Of a stretch of DNA of 64,000 bases, positions 49,388 through 58,005 are shown one piece after another (the first letter of the stretch is position 1; each line of letters starts with the position of its first letter). Position numbers and translations under genes: made by a program. The DNA comes from Gimesia algae. GTDB lineage: Bacteria; Planctomycetota; Planctomycetia; Planctomycetales; Planctomycetaceae. The notes beneath the pieces were generated by a model. It was given only the letters and a program-made list of their open reading frames with translations. It searched no databases and had not been told where the DNA came from. The stretch covers positions 432,181 to 496,180 of the forward strand of contig NZ_CP036343.1 of assembly GCF_007746795.1 (NCBI RefSeq), given 5' to 3'.

Positions 49388-49441
49388 TGCCCAAGAGAGG
49401 ACTCGAACCTCCACGGGGATTACCCCCACTAGCCCCTCAAG
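49388..49441 (-). other. 3' half of tRNA-Leu(GAG): probable attachment-site remnant
   Basis: On the minus strand the sequence reads from the anticodon loop (TTGAGGG, anticodon GAG) through the anticodon stem 3' arm and a long class II variable arm (GGGGG/CCCC). It continues through a T arm with GGTTCGAGTCC and the acceptor 3' strand CTTGGGC plus discriminator A. No 5' half (acceptor GCCCAAG, D arm) exists to the right. A tRNA cut in the anticodon loop is a classic tyrosine-recombinase attachment site. The intact copy should lie beyond the window at the far end of an integrated element. Confidence 0.75.
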
Positions 49442-49736
49442 CTAAAAAGGCTATATATCAAGGATGCCTCAATCACATTGTAATCGTATTATTATCAAAA
49501 GGTTGCGTTTATTCAACGTTGAAAACTGATTGAAGTCATATTGCATTGAAATTCTCAATTCTGTCCGCGATTTGTCCGCGGTAGCAATAGTCTGATCAGC
49601 AGCCTATATGCAGTACATGGAACGAAACTATCAACACCCCTGGGTTGCATTAGAGTTAAAAAACAGAGTCGACGTTACTACGAACTATACTGACATTTAG
49701 ATTTTCAGAATACACTTTCACACCATTGGGCCATCT
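49442..49736. other. Spacer inside the presumed island, left end
   Basis: AT-rich DNA between the tRNA remnant and the transposase. On the minus strand a short frame (about 49495-49630) contains ATADKSRT, which could be the C-terminal tail of a lost integrase; this is weak evidence. No clear insertion-sequence inverted repeat was found. Confidence 0.35.
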
Positions 49737-50819
49737 ATGAGCTTCATCCTGCAACCTTGGCAACTATTCTTCATCATGATGGCTGGTTGGGTTAACAGGC
49801 ACCAGCAAGAAGTGATCGAATACCTGAGAACCGAGAATCAGGTTCTTAAAGAGAAACAAGGTAAGAAACGCATTTTGCTAAATGATGAGCAGCGTCGAAG
49901 GCTTGCCGTTAAAGGTAAGATTCTGGGACGTAAGCGACTCGAAGAAGTCGGTACTCTGTTTACACCAGATACGATTCTTCGCTGGCATAAAAAGTTGGTT
50001 GCCATTAAATGGGATTATTCTGATCTTCGCAAAAATAACTCAGGCAGACCTCAGCTGTCTGATGAAGTCAAGCGATTAGTCTCGAATCGCAAAAGAGAAC
50101 GGCACCTGGGATATGATCGGATTGCTGCTGCTGTTATAAATTTGGGCTACAAGATTTCTGACGAATCGGTACGCCAGATTCTTAAAGAACAGGGCATTGA
50201 ACCAGCGCCTGATCGCAAACACTAGACAACCTGGGGCACCTTCCTCAAAGCACACTGGGAGGTATTGGCTGCGATCGACTTTGCCACTGTGGAAGTCTGG
50301 ACGAAAGGTGGGCTTGTTACTTTCTATTTGCTGTTTGTAATCGAACTGAAGACGCGCCGAGTTCATTTCGCTGGCTGCACAACGAGTCTCCACGAAGCAT
50401 GGATGAAACAGATTGCCAGAAACTTGTCAGATGAGGAAGATGGTTTTCTGGTTGGAAAACAGAAGCTAATCATGGATCGTGATTCAACTTTTTGTGAGTC
50501 GTTTCGGTCGATCTTAAGCCAGTCAGATATTCAGCCGATAGTTTTGCCTCCCAGACCACCCAATCTGAATGCTTTTATTGAGCGATTCTTTCGCTCACTC
50601 AAATCAGAGTGCCTCGACAGAATGATTTTCTTTGGTGAGAATTCATTAAGGAATGCCATCAAAAAATACTTGGTTCATTATCACGCAGAACGCAATCACC
50701 AGGGACTCGATCACCGTATCATTCAACCGGGAGAGGAAGTTGGCCAAAATGCTGGTGAGGTTGAGTGTCGCGAGCGGCTTGGTGGGCTGCTGAATTATTA
50801 CTATCGCAAGACAGCGTAG
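49737..50819 (+). pseudogene. DDE transposase/integrase-core gene split by one in-frame TAG
   Basis: 49737-50225 and 50265-50819 lie in the same frame, separated only by TAG at 50223-50225 and 12 sense codons before the next candidate start. The first part has a helix-turn-helix region (KRLEEVGTLFTPDTILRWHKKL, HLGYDRIAAAVINLGY). The second carries the rve catalytic residues: Asp in AAIDFATVEVW, Asp in MDRDSTF and Glu in NAFIERFFRSL. The codon at the break was probably a Gln or Lys. Either a recent nonsense mutation or readthrough; the former is simpler. The full length (360 codons) fits the integrase-core transposases common in planctomycetes. Confidence 0.8.
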
Positions 50820-51196
50820 AGATACTAATTACATTATTCTGTGTCTTTTGCGATCACGGTATGCGCACTCCATTGAAATCCAGCACGAAAGGTTTTCTAT
50901 CTTACCAGCGTACAGTGACAGTCATCGGAGAATTGATCTCACTAACGGCGAACAAAACCAAATTTTCAAGGATCTTATCGCGCGGCTGAATAAATTGACC
51001 ATACGGGATCGAGACGTTGCATGCGCAAAAAGAACTTGGCAAGGTGGCAATCCCAATAACACTTGAATTTAGTAATACGCTGATTGACCTCAGGAATTTC
51101 ATCATCATGAGGATGCCGCAGGAGTACTTCGATACTCAAATTTATCGATGGATACATCTACTTGGTACTACAGGCATTTCGGCGTTCGCTTTTCCG
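50820..51196. other. Unassigned spacer with possible gene remnant
   Basis: About 380 bases with no credible complete gene. Plus-strand frames give protein-like fragments in two registers (IFKDLIARLNKLTIRD near 50955-51010, then LGKVAIPITLEFSNTLIDLRN near 51030-51100), suggesting a frameshifted remnant. Family not identified. Confidence 0.3.
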
Positions 51197-52303
51197 TTAG
51201 TACATCCGTCGCCGAAACAGCCAAGCGGCCGTGCCAAGAGTCACGATCCCGATTATCGCCATTGGCCAGAATTGGTCAATCAGCAGTTCGAACGGAGTAC
51301 CTTCTAGAAATACGGATCGTAGAATGATCATAAAGTATCGCATCGGATTTAAATAAGTAAGTTTCTGCACAATAGACGGCATGTTGGCTATAGGTGTGGC
51401 AAACCCGGAGAGAATAATGGCAGGAACCAGAAACATGAATGCACCTAGTAAACCTTGCTGTTGAGTCGTGGACAGAGACGAAATCATCAATCCCACACCA
51501 ATGGCCGACAGAAGAAACAGTGCAATGCCGGTATAGAGAGTGATTACGCTTCCCAGAAGAGGGACTTGAAACCAAAAAACGGCAACGAAAATAATGAACG
51601 TAGCCTCGCCCATGCCAATAATAAATCCGGGTACGGCTTTTCCGATTAGAATTTCCCATGGCCGATACGGTGTGACCAGCAATTGATCGAATGTGCTCTG
51701 TTCACGTTCTCGAGCCACGGAGAGGGATGTAACAATCATTGTCACTACAAGGGTCAGCAAACCGACAATGCCTGGTATAATGAACCATCGACTGACGAGA
51801 TTGGGGTTGAACCAGGCTCGCACCTGAAGGCGGGCGGGCGGTCCGGGGAATCCATTGCGACGCGCCCATTGAACATTAAAGTTTTGAATGATCGTATCCG
51901 CATAGCCATTGGCAATCATTGCTGTATTGGAGTCACGTCCATCGACAATTACTTGCACGTCGGTTGTTCGGCTTTGGTACAGGTCACGACTAAATTGTCG
52001 TCCAATATGCAGGACTACGATCACTTTTTTTGTGTCGATTAGTGGTGAGATTTGGTCATCGTGTGTGATTGTGGCAACCCGTTGAAAGTTGGGGGAACCA
52101 TCAAATCTCGCGATGAGTTCTCGTGACAATTCACTGTTACTCTCATCATAGATTGCTAAGGGAACATTCGTTAGATCAAACGTAGCTGCATAGCCAAATA
52201 CAACGAGCTGGATTATGGGCGGACCGATGATCACGAACCGGCTTTTGGGATCCTTAAGCAGGGTGAGAAACTCTTTAATGATTAAGGCCACGAGGCGTGA
52301 CAC
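51197..52303 (-). CDS. ABC-2 type permease (YbhR-like)
   Basis: 368 residues. One N-terminal TM segment and a large extracytoplasmic loop (YDESNSELSRELIARF, GRDSNTAMIANGYAD) are followed by five TM helices from about residue 170 to 365, the layout of drug/lipid ABC-2 permeases. FDQLLVTPYRPWEILIGK is the family's typical cytoplasmic loop. It is the last gene of a four-gene reverse operon, 11 bases after the other permease. It should work as a heterodimer with that subunit. Confidence 0.9.
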   Translation of the reverse strand: MSRLVALIIKEFLTLLKDPKSRFVIIGPPIIQLVVFGYAATFDLTNVPLAIYDESNSELSRELIARFDGSPNFQRVATITHDDQISPLIDTKKVIVVLHIGRQFSRDLYQSRTTDVQVIVDGRDSNTAMIANGYADTIIQNFNVQWARRNGFPGPPARLQVRAWFNPNLVSRWFIIPGIVGLLTLVVTMIVTSLSVAREREQSTFDQLLVTPYRPWEILIGKAVPGFIIGMGEATFIIFVAVFWFQVPLLGSVITLYTGIALFLLSAIGVGLMISSLSTTQQQGLLGAFMFLVPAIILSGFATPIANMPSIVQKLTYLNPMRYFMIILRSVFLEGTPFELLIDQFWPMAIIGIVTLGTAAWLFRRRMY

Positions 52304-52314
52304 CTATTTATCTC

Positions 52315-53448
52315 CTAATCTAACTGTTTGCGTGATTTGTATCGCGTCAGCCCAAGGAAAAGCGTGGCCATCATTGCCAGTGCCATTGCGTTGGGTAACA
52401 ACACGGACCATACATCGCCTGCCAAAAAGATTGTCTGCAAGATCGCTACAAAGTATCGCGCCGGAATAATATGTGTCAGTAACTGAATCGGATACGGCAT
52501 GCTTCCGATGTCAAAAATAAATCCCGATAGAATGAACGCTGGCAGAAATGTGGTGATGATGGCTACTTGAGCCGCCACAAACTGGATGCGGGCGATCGTC
52601 GATATTAATAAACCCATTCCCAAAGCAGTTAGCAGGAATAGCGATGTGCCGACCAGAAGCACCCACATTGATCCTCGTAGTGGAACATGAAACAACCAGA
52701 CTCCCATTCCGACTGACAAAGCCATGCCTCCCATCCCTAGCACAAAGTAAGGCAAAATTTTTCCGATCAGGACTTCGCGCATTGCGACAGGCGTCGCCAT
52801 CAGGGCTTCCATCGTGCCACGTTCCCATTCGCGCGCCATAACCAATGCTGTTAACATCGCTCCGATCAGAGTCATGATGACAGCGATCAGACCAGGAACG
52901 AGAAAGTTGCGGCTCCTGAGGTTGCTATTGAACCAAATACGCTGTTGAATTTTCACGGGAACTAGCAGCGGTAAACCTTCGTCAGTTGATCGGCGTTCCA
53001 GCCATTTTGAATACGCACCTTGGCTATATCCGATGATCAGACGCGCCGTGTTGGCATCGACACCATTCACAACAAGCTGAATTGATGCACCATTTGATCG
53101 ACGGAGCTTTTCGGAAAAGTCATTGCGAATATGTAGTATTGCATCAACCCGCCGTTCCATCATTGCCCGTTGAGCGGTATGCAGACCATGAATATATATG
53201 GGCTGGAAGTAGTGGGAATGTTCAAACTCGGAACACAGACTGCTGGTATCGGCCGAAGGCTGATCGACCACAAGTGCAATAGGAATATGTTCAGCGTCGA
53301 GCGATACACCATAACCGAACAGTAATAGTAAGATGACTGGTAAGACGAAAGCAATCGCCAGTGAACTCGGATCGCGTAGAACCTGTAGGAATTCCTTCCG
53401 CAGCAGTCCACGAAGTCGCATCAGTGACCCACCGCGATTCGACATCAT
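52315..53448 (-). CDS. ABC-2 type permease (YbhS-like)
   Basis: The start is ATG 53448 (or 53445), with AGAGGTGG just upstream; the frame from 53505 overlaps the ATPase gene and is not needed. The product has 377 residues: N-terminal TM (LRKEFLQVLRDPSSLAIAF then hydrophobic), large loop with NGVDANTARLIIGYSQG, and TM cluster with MAREWERGTMEALMATPV. It is homologous to its downstream neighbour. Expected partner of the YbhF-like ATPase. Confidence 0.9.
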   Translation of the reverse strand: MMSNRGGSLMRLRGLLRKEFLQVLRDPSSLAIAFVLPVILLLLFGYGVSLDAEHIPIALVVDQPSADTSSLCSEFEHSHYFQPIYIHGLHTAQRAMMERRVDAILHIRNDFSEKLRRSNGASIQLVVNGVDANTARLIIGYSQGAYSKWLERRSTDEGLPLLVPVKIQQRIWFNSNLRSRNFLVPGLIAVIMTLIGAMLTALVMAREWERGTMEALMATPVAMREVLIGKILPYFVLGMGGMALSVGMGVWLFHVPLRGSMWVLLVGTSLFLLTALGMGLLISTIARIQFVAAQVAIITTFLPAFILSGFIFDIGSMPYPIQLLTHIIPARYFVAILQTIFLAGDVWSVLLPNAMALAMMATLFLGLTRYKSRKQLD

Positions 53449-53479
53449 CAGGCCACCTCTAACTGTGTATACAGGAGTC

Positions 53480-55288
53480 TCATGATTTTTCCTCATGCGA
53501 ATCAATCAGGTGAATGAACGCATCTTCCATTGTTGGCTCCGGTGCTTGTTCTGTTTGTACGCTACGTTTGATTTCAACAGGAGTGCCGAGAGCCAGGATC
53601 TCGCCGGTAATCATGATAGCCATTCGGTCACAATATTCGGCTTCTTCCATAAAGTGCGTCGTGACCATCACGGTAACTCCCTGATTTGCCAGATCATTGA
53701 TGCGATGCCAGAATTCGCGACGGGCCAACGGGTCGACACCAGAAGTCGGTTCGTCAAGGAACAGGATGTCTGGTTCGTGCATCAGCGAGCACGCTAATGC
53801 TAAACGTTGTTTGTAACCGAGTGGTAATAGACCGCTGGTTGTGTTGTATACGGGACCAAGTTCGAATTCACTGGTCGCCCAGTTAATGCGTTCGCGCCGC
53901 TTTTGACCTGTCAGTCCGTAGGCACTGCTAAAGAATCTCAGGTTGTCAGCCACGCTCAATGTTCCGTACAGTGAGAACTTCTGCGACATATAGCCGATGC
54001 GAGCGCGCGCTGCTGCGGCTGTCTTGCGAACATCAACCCCGGCCACCTGCAATGTTCCGCCACTGGCTGGGAGCAGACCGCACAACATTCGAAACATCGT
54101 TGTCTTGCCGGCACCGTTCGCTCCGAGCAGACCGAAGACTTCGCCACGGTTTACATCGAACGACACACTCTTCACTGCATAAAAGTTACCAAATCTTCGT
54201 TGCGCATCTCGTACTTCGATGTCATGGTCAGTGCCCATGCTATATTTTATTGTTGATTGCGGAGGTAGATTGGAAACAGAGTGAACGGAATTCTCGATCT
54301 CTTCGGCACGGCGTTTACGGAGCATCGCAATGAAGCCATCTTCGAAACGGGGTGGAACACTGTTAATCGTTGCGTTTGGTGCATCGGGCAGAAGTATATC
54401 GGTTGACGAATCTGCATTTGACCGAAGCACTACCCGCACGGCATCCCCTTGAATTACGGCATCAATGACACCAGGTTGCTTCGAGAGCGATTCCTGCACG
54501 TCACGGTTTTTCTGATGCGGAACGCGCGCTTGGAACGTTTGTCCGGCCAAAGGCTGACTGAATTCCGATGGTGAGCCGTGTCCCAACAACTGACCCTCAT
54601 CGAGAATAATGACTTTGTCGCAGCGTTCGGCTTCATCAAGATAAGACGTGCTGAGCAGCACGGTAGTGCCCTCCTGTTGCACGAAGCGTTGGACGATTTG
54701 CCATAACTCACGCCGAGACACAGGGTCGACTCCCACCGTTGGTTCGTCTAATAACAGCAGATTTGGTGGGTGCACCAGCGTACAGGCGAGCCCGAGTTTC
54801 TGCTTCATGCCTCCGGAAAGGCGCCCCGCCAGCCGCGACATGAATGGGGATAATCCTGTCATATGCATCAAATCGTCGTAACGCGCTGCTCGCAACTTGA
54901 CGGGTACGCCTTGCAAGTCGGCGTACAAATCGAGATTTTCTTGAACAGACAGATCTTCGTACAAACCAAACCGCTGCGGCATGTAGCCGATGTGGGCCTG
55001 GAGAGACAAAGCATCGAGGGTGGTCTCCATTCCAAGCACTGTGATTTTGCCAGTATCCGGAAAGAGCAATCCTGCGGCCATCCGCATGAGAGTGGTCTTT
55101 CCGGCTCCATCAGGACCAATCAATCCAGTCACCATCCCTCGAGAAACTGACAAGCTCACTGAGTTGAGAGCCTGCGTATTCCTATGGGAAGCTGGGAAAC
55201 TTTTACTGACGTTATCGAAGAGCACTACTTGCTGACTGAGATTCTTGCCTAGCGTTCCCAAGTTGTTACTCGCTGTTATGTTGTCCAT
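53480..55288 (-). CDS. Tandem ABC transporter ATPase (YbhF-like)
   Basis: 602 residues with two nucleotide-binding domains. The first has Walker A GPDGAGKTT, signature LSGGMKQ and Walker B LLLLDEPTVG. The second has Walker A GANGAGKTT and Walker B ILFLDEPTSG, but its signature reads LPLGYKQ in place of LSGGxxQ. A linker of about 60 residues separates them. It energises export by the two permeases encoded downstream. Gene order (HlyD, ATPase, permease, permease) equals E. coli ybhGFSR. Confidence 0.92.
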   Translation of the reverse strand: MDNITASNNLGTLGKNLSQQVVLFDNVSKSFPASHRNTQALNSVSLSVSRGMVTGLIGPDGAGKTTLMRMAAGLLFPDTGKITVLGMETTLDALSLQAHIGYMPQRFGLYEDLSVQENLDLYADLQGVPVKLRAARYDDLMHMTGLSPFMSRLAGRLSGGMKQKLGLACTLVHPPNLLLLDEPTVGVDPVSRRELWQIVQRFVQQEGTTVLLSTSYLDEAERCDKVIILDEGQLLGHGSPSEFSQPLAGQTFQARVPHQKNRDVQESLSKQPGVIDAVIQGDAVRVVLRSNADSSTDILLPDAPNATINSVPPRFEDGFIAMLRKRRAEEIENSVHSVSNLPPQSTIKYSMGTDHDIEVRDAQRRFGNFYAVKSVSFDVNRGEVFGLLGANGAGKTTMFRMLCGLLPASGGTLQVAGVDVRKTAAAARARIGYMSQKFSLYGTLSVADNLRFFSSAYGLTGQKRRERINWATSEFELGPVYNTTSGLLPLGYKQRLALACSLMHEPDILFLDEPTSGVDPLARREFWHRINDLANQGVTVMVTTHFMEEAEYCDRMAIMITGEILALGTPVEIKRSVQTEQAPEPTMEDAFIHLIDSHEEKS

Positions 55289-55331
55289 CTTCTGGCGACT
55301 GGCGATCCAGTTCCATTTGAAGTAAATTCGG

Positions 55332-56339
55332 CTAATTTGGTGACTGGCTGATAAGTTTTATCTTGACGGTGGCTGGCATTCCAAGCCGGAGTTCGCTTTT
55401 TGGATTCTTCACGAACACGCGGACTTGATATACCAGCTTGGTACGCAGCTCAGCAGTTTCGACAGGCTTGGGGGTGAACTCTGCCGTTGGTGAGATAAAC
55501 CCGACCCACGCTTCATATTCTTTTCCAGGAAAACTATCGGTGACAACGACAGCCTTCATCCCATCGTGGATTTTTCCCAAGTCCGGCTCAGATACATATG
55601 CTCGCACCCACACTGGATCAACTAATGCAAAAGTGAAGACAGGTTTCTGTGGAGAAGCCATATCTCCGACTTCCAGAATACGTTCCTGCACAATGCCGCG
55701 TGACGGTGCATATAGCGAGGCGTCTTTCAGATCATACTTTGCCTGCGCAAGTTCTACTTCCATCCGTTTGAGCGCTGCTTTGGCTTCAGCAATGTCTTCT
55801 TTGCGAGGCCCGGCCTTTGCCAGATCGAGGGATGCTTGCAGAAGCTGGACGTTCGCTGCTGCTGAGTCACGCTTTGACTTCACATCATCGACTTCCTGCT
55901 GAGCGACTGCTTTCTTTGCCCTTAAGGCCAGAACTCGCTTCAAAGTTACAGCTGCATCATCATATTCGGCCTTAGCTGATAAAAGCGAGGCTTCAGCCTG
56001 ACGAATTTCTTCTGGTCGCGTACCTGCTTCGAGTCGGGCTACGACCTGTTGTTGGATTTCGATCTGAGCTTTCGCTCGTGCCACTTTCAATTCAAATCGT
56101 TCCAGTTCCAATTCCGCCAGGAGTTGTTTCTGCTCGACAAAATCACCCTCTTCCACAAGAATTCGTCCGACTCGCTCGCTACCGTTGATTGCCAACTCCA
56201 CCTGTCGAATATCAACATTTCCGTACAGAACGAGTGTGTCATCATTGGTGTCCTGCTGCCGTGCTTTCCAATACCAGGTTCCACCTGCTATCAGAACTAC
56301 CACAGCAATAAGGATGAAAACGCGTATGATTATTTTCAT
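55332..56339 (-). CDS. HlyD-family periplasmic adaptor (YbhG-like)
   Basis: 335 residues. An N-terminal membrane anchor (IIIRVFILIAVVVLIAGG) is followed by a first lipoyl half (VGRILVEEGDFVEQKQLLAE), an Ala/Glu/Lys-rich coiled-coil hairpin (about 85-195) and a second lipoyl half (LYAPSRGIVQERILEVGDMA). A beta-barrel follows (VRAYVSEPDLGKIHDGMKA). This is the first gene of the reverse ABC exporter operon and couples the inner-membrane ABC unit to the outer membrane. A TolC-like partner is not on the island part seen here; the one at 8420 could serve. Confidence 0.9.
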   Translation of the reverse strand: MKIIIRVFILIAVVVLIAGGTWYWKARQQDTNDDTLVLYGNVDIRQVELAINGSERVGRILVEEGDFVEQKQLLAELELERFELKVARAKAQIEIQQQVVARLEAGTRPEEIRQAEASLLSAKAEYDDAAVTLKRVLALRAKKAVAQQEVDDVKSKRDSAAANVQLLQASLDLAKAGPRKEDIAEAKAALKRMEVELAQAKYDLKDASLYAPSRGIVQERILEVGDMASPQKPVFTFALVDPVWVRAYVSEPDLGKIHDGMKAVVVTDSFPGKEYEAWVGFISPTAEFTPKPVETAELRTKLVYQVRVFVKNPKSELRLGMPATVKIKLISQSPN

Positions 56340-56793
56340 GAGATCTGCGGTTCATTTCTACTAATCAATGGCTCCAGAAGTTCTATTACTCTTGAGCCCA
56401 AATTGGTTGTCTCGTTTAGCATAAAGCTTCCCAGAGAATTGAGAGCACGCATTTTTTATCCTGAATTCAGGTTATCAGTATCTGTTTTATAGAGGATCTC
56501 ACTTTAATGGAAACCACTTGGATTATCTACTGGAAACGAGAAAGATCGATAAGCTTTGCAAATTCTCTCCACAAAACCGGTTTCCTTTGAAAGAGCCTCT
56601 GGTATAATTAATCCTGTTTTATGGTCATGTGTTACAGGCTGATGATCACCTCTGCTCAAAATACAGGAAAAATCAGCATGCGGTTTCCTGTCAGTGAAAT
56701 TTAGCCAAGGGAATATGCAATTTTACCATGAAGATTCGCGAATACTCTGTCAGTAATAATCCGACCGAAGGATGAATCATAAAGGACTCACCC
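56340..56793. other. Divergent intergenic region between ABC exporter and ackA
   Basis: About 450 AT-rich bases that must hold both divergent promoters. A short frame from ATG 56772, directly after GAAGG, reads 12 codons to TAA 56808 and overlaps the predicted ackA start region in another frame; it may be a leader peptide. No operator was recognised. Confidence 0.4.
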
Positions 56794-57987
56794 ATTCAAA
56801 CCCGCTGTAAGCATATCCTTACGATCAATGGCGGCTCGTCGAGTATCAAGTTTGCGTTGTTCGAGCCTGGTCACTCGCTCCAACGCATTCTGGAGGGAGG
56901 AATTGATCGGATTGGACTAGCGGATGCCGCTCTGCGTGTGAAAGTCTCGAATCAGGCGGACTCCATTTCGCAGCCATTATCGGCACCAGATCACATGGCC
57001 GCGGTGGAGACTCTGATGGACTGGATCGAGGAATACTGCGGGGGCGAATCTTTGACCGCGATGGGACATCGCATCGTGCATGGCGGGCCGAACTATCGTG
57101 ATCCGCAGCGTATCACTGCGGACATAATTGAGGAACTGCACCGGCTCAGTCCCTTCGCTCCCGAACATCTGCCGGAAGAGATTCTGTTGATTGAGGCAAT
57201 TCAGCGTCGATTTCCCGATCTTCCCCAGGTGGCATGTTTCGACACGGCTTTTCACCATGAGTTACCACGCGTGGCCCGGGTGTTGCCGATCCCCCGACGC
57301 TATGAAGCCCAGGGAGTACGGAAGTACGGCTTTCATGGATTGTCCTATACGTTTCTCATGCAGGAGTTGGCTCGTCTGGACGGACCGAAAGCGGCACAAG
57401 GTCGAGTGATACTTGCGCACCTCGGCAATGGAGCCAGTTTGGCGGCGGTACATGGCGGCAAACCAGTGGACACAAGCATGAGTTTCACTCCGACTGCAGG
57501 CGTGCCGATGAGTACTCGTTCCGGTGATATCGATCCCGGACTTGCTTGGTATCTAGCACGCACTGAGGGTCTCGATGCAAAGCAATTCAACGAGATGGTC
57601 AATTTTAAGTCCGGTTTGCTTGGCGTGTCGGAAACCAGTTCCGACATACGTGACTTGCTCGAACTTGAAACGCAGGACGTGCAGGCGGCTGAGGCGGTCG
57701 CGCTGTTTTGCTACCATGTCAAGAAATGGATCGGCGCATTTGCGGCAGCCTTGGGGGGATTGGACACATTGGTATTTGCTGGGGGAATCGGCGAAAATTC
57801 GCCACTGATTCGAAAGCGGATCTGCGAAGGACTCGGTTTTCTCGGTATCGAATTAAATGAAACGTACAATGCGGAAAATACGCTGCTGATTTCGCCGGAC
57901 ACAACCCGTGTCGCAGTGCGAGTCATTCGCACAAATGAAGAACAGGTGATCGGCGAGACGGTTTGCCACGTTCTAGGTCTTAGTTGA
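56794..57987 (+). CDS. ackA: Acetate kinase with non-canonical or damaged start
   Basis: The family N-terminus (HILTINGGSSSIKFALFEPG) is encoded from 56812 on. It carries the conserved Asn and Ser residues that bind phosphate, but no ATG, GTG or TTG precedes it in frame after the stop at 56773-56775. The likeliest start is ATT 56794, 7 bases after AAGGA, giving 397 residues, a normal length. A TTG at 56857 would delete the catalytic N-terminus. The remaining motifs are intact (GHRIVHGGP, VACFDTAFH, RKYGFHGLSY, HLGNGASLAAV, FAGGIGENSP). It converts acetyl-phosphate and ADP to acetate and ATP, using the product of the phosphoketolase 18 bases downstream. Confidence 0.88.
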   Translation: MQTRCKHILTINGGSSSIKFALFEPGHSLQRILEGGIDRIGLADAALRVKVSNQADSISQPLSAPDHMAAVETLMDWIEEYCGGESLTAMGHRIVHGGPNYRDPQRITADIIEELHRLSPFAPEHLPEEILLIEAIQRRFPDLPQVACFDTAFHHELPRVARVLPIPRRYEAQGVRKYGFHGLSYTFLMQELARLDGPKAAQGRVILAHLGNGASLAAVHGGKPVDTSMSFTPTAGVPMSTRSGDIDPGLAWYLARTEGLDAKQFNEMVNFKSGLLGVSETSSDIRDLLELETQDVQAAEAVALFCYHVKKWIGAFAAALGGLDTLVFAGGIGENSPLIRKRICEGLGFLGIELNETYNAENTLLISPDTTRVAVRVIRTNEEQVIGETVCHVLGLS

Positions 57988-58005
57988 AAAAAGGCGAATA
58001 GAACG

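Noticed and set aside
49388..49736. tRNA-Leu split by a group I intron
   Set aside because: Group I introns do interrupt tRNA-Leu anticodon loops, and GCCCAATGGTG occurs on the minus strand near 49725. However, no D arm or matching anticodon-stem 5' arm follows it, and the acceptor would mispair. An attachment-site remnant is simpler.
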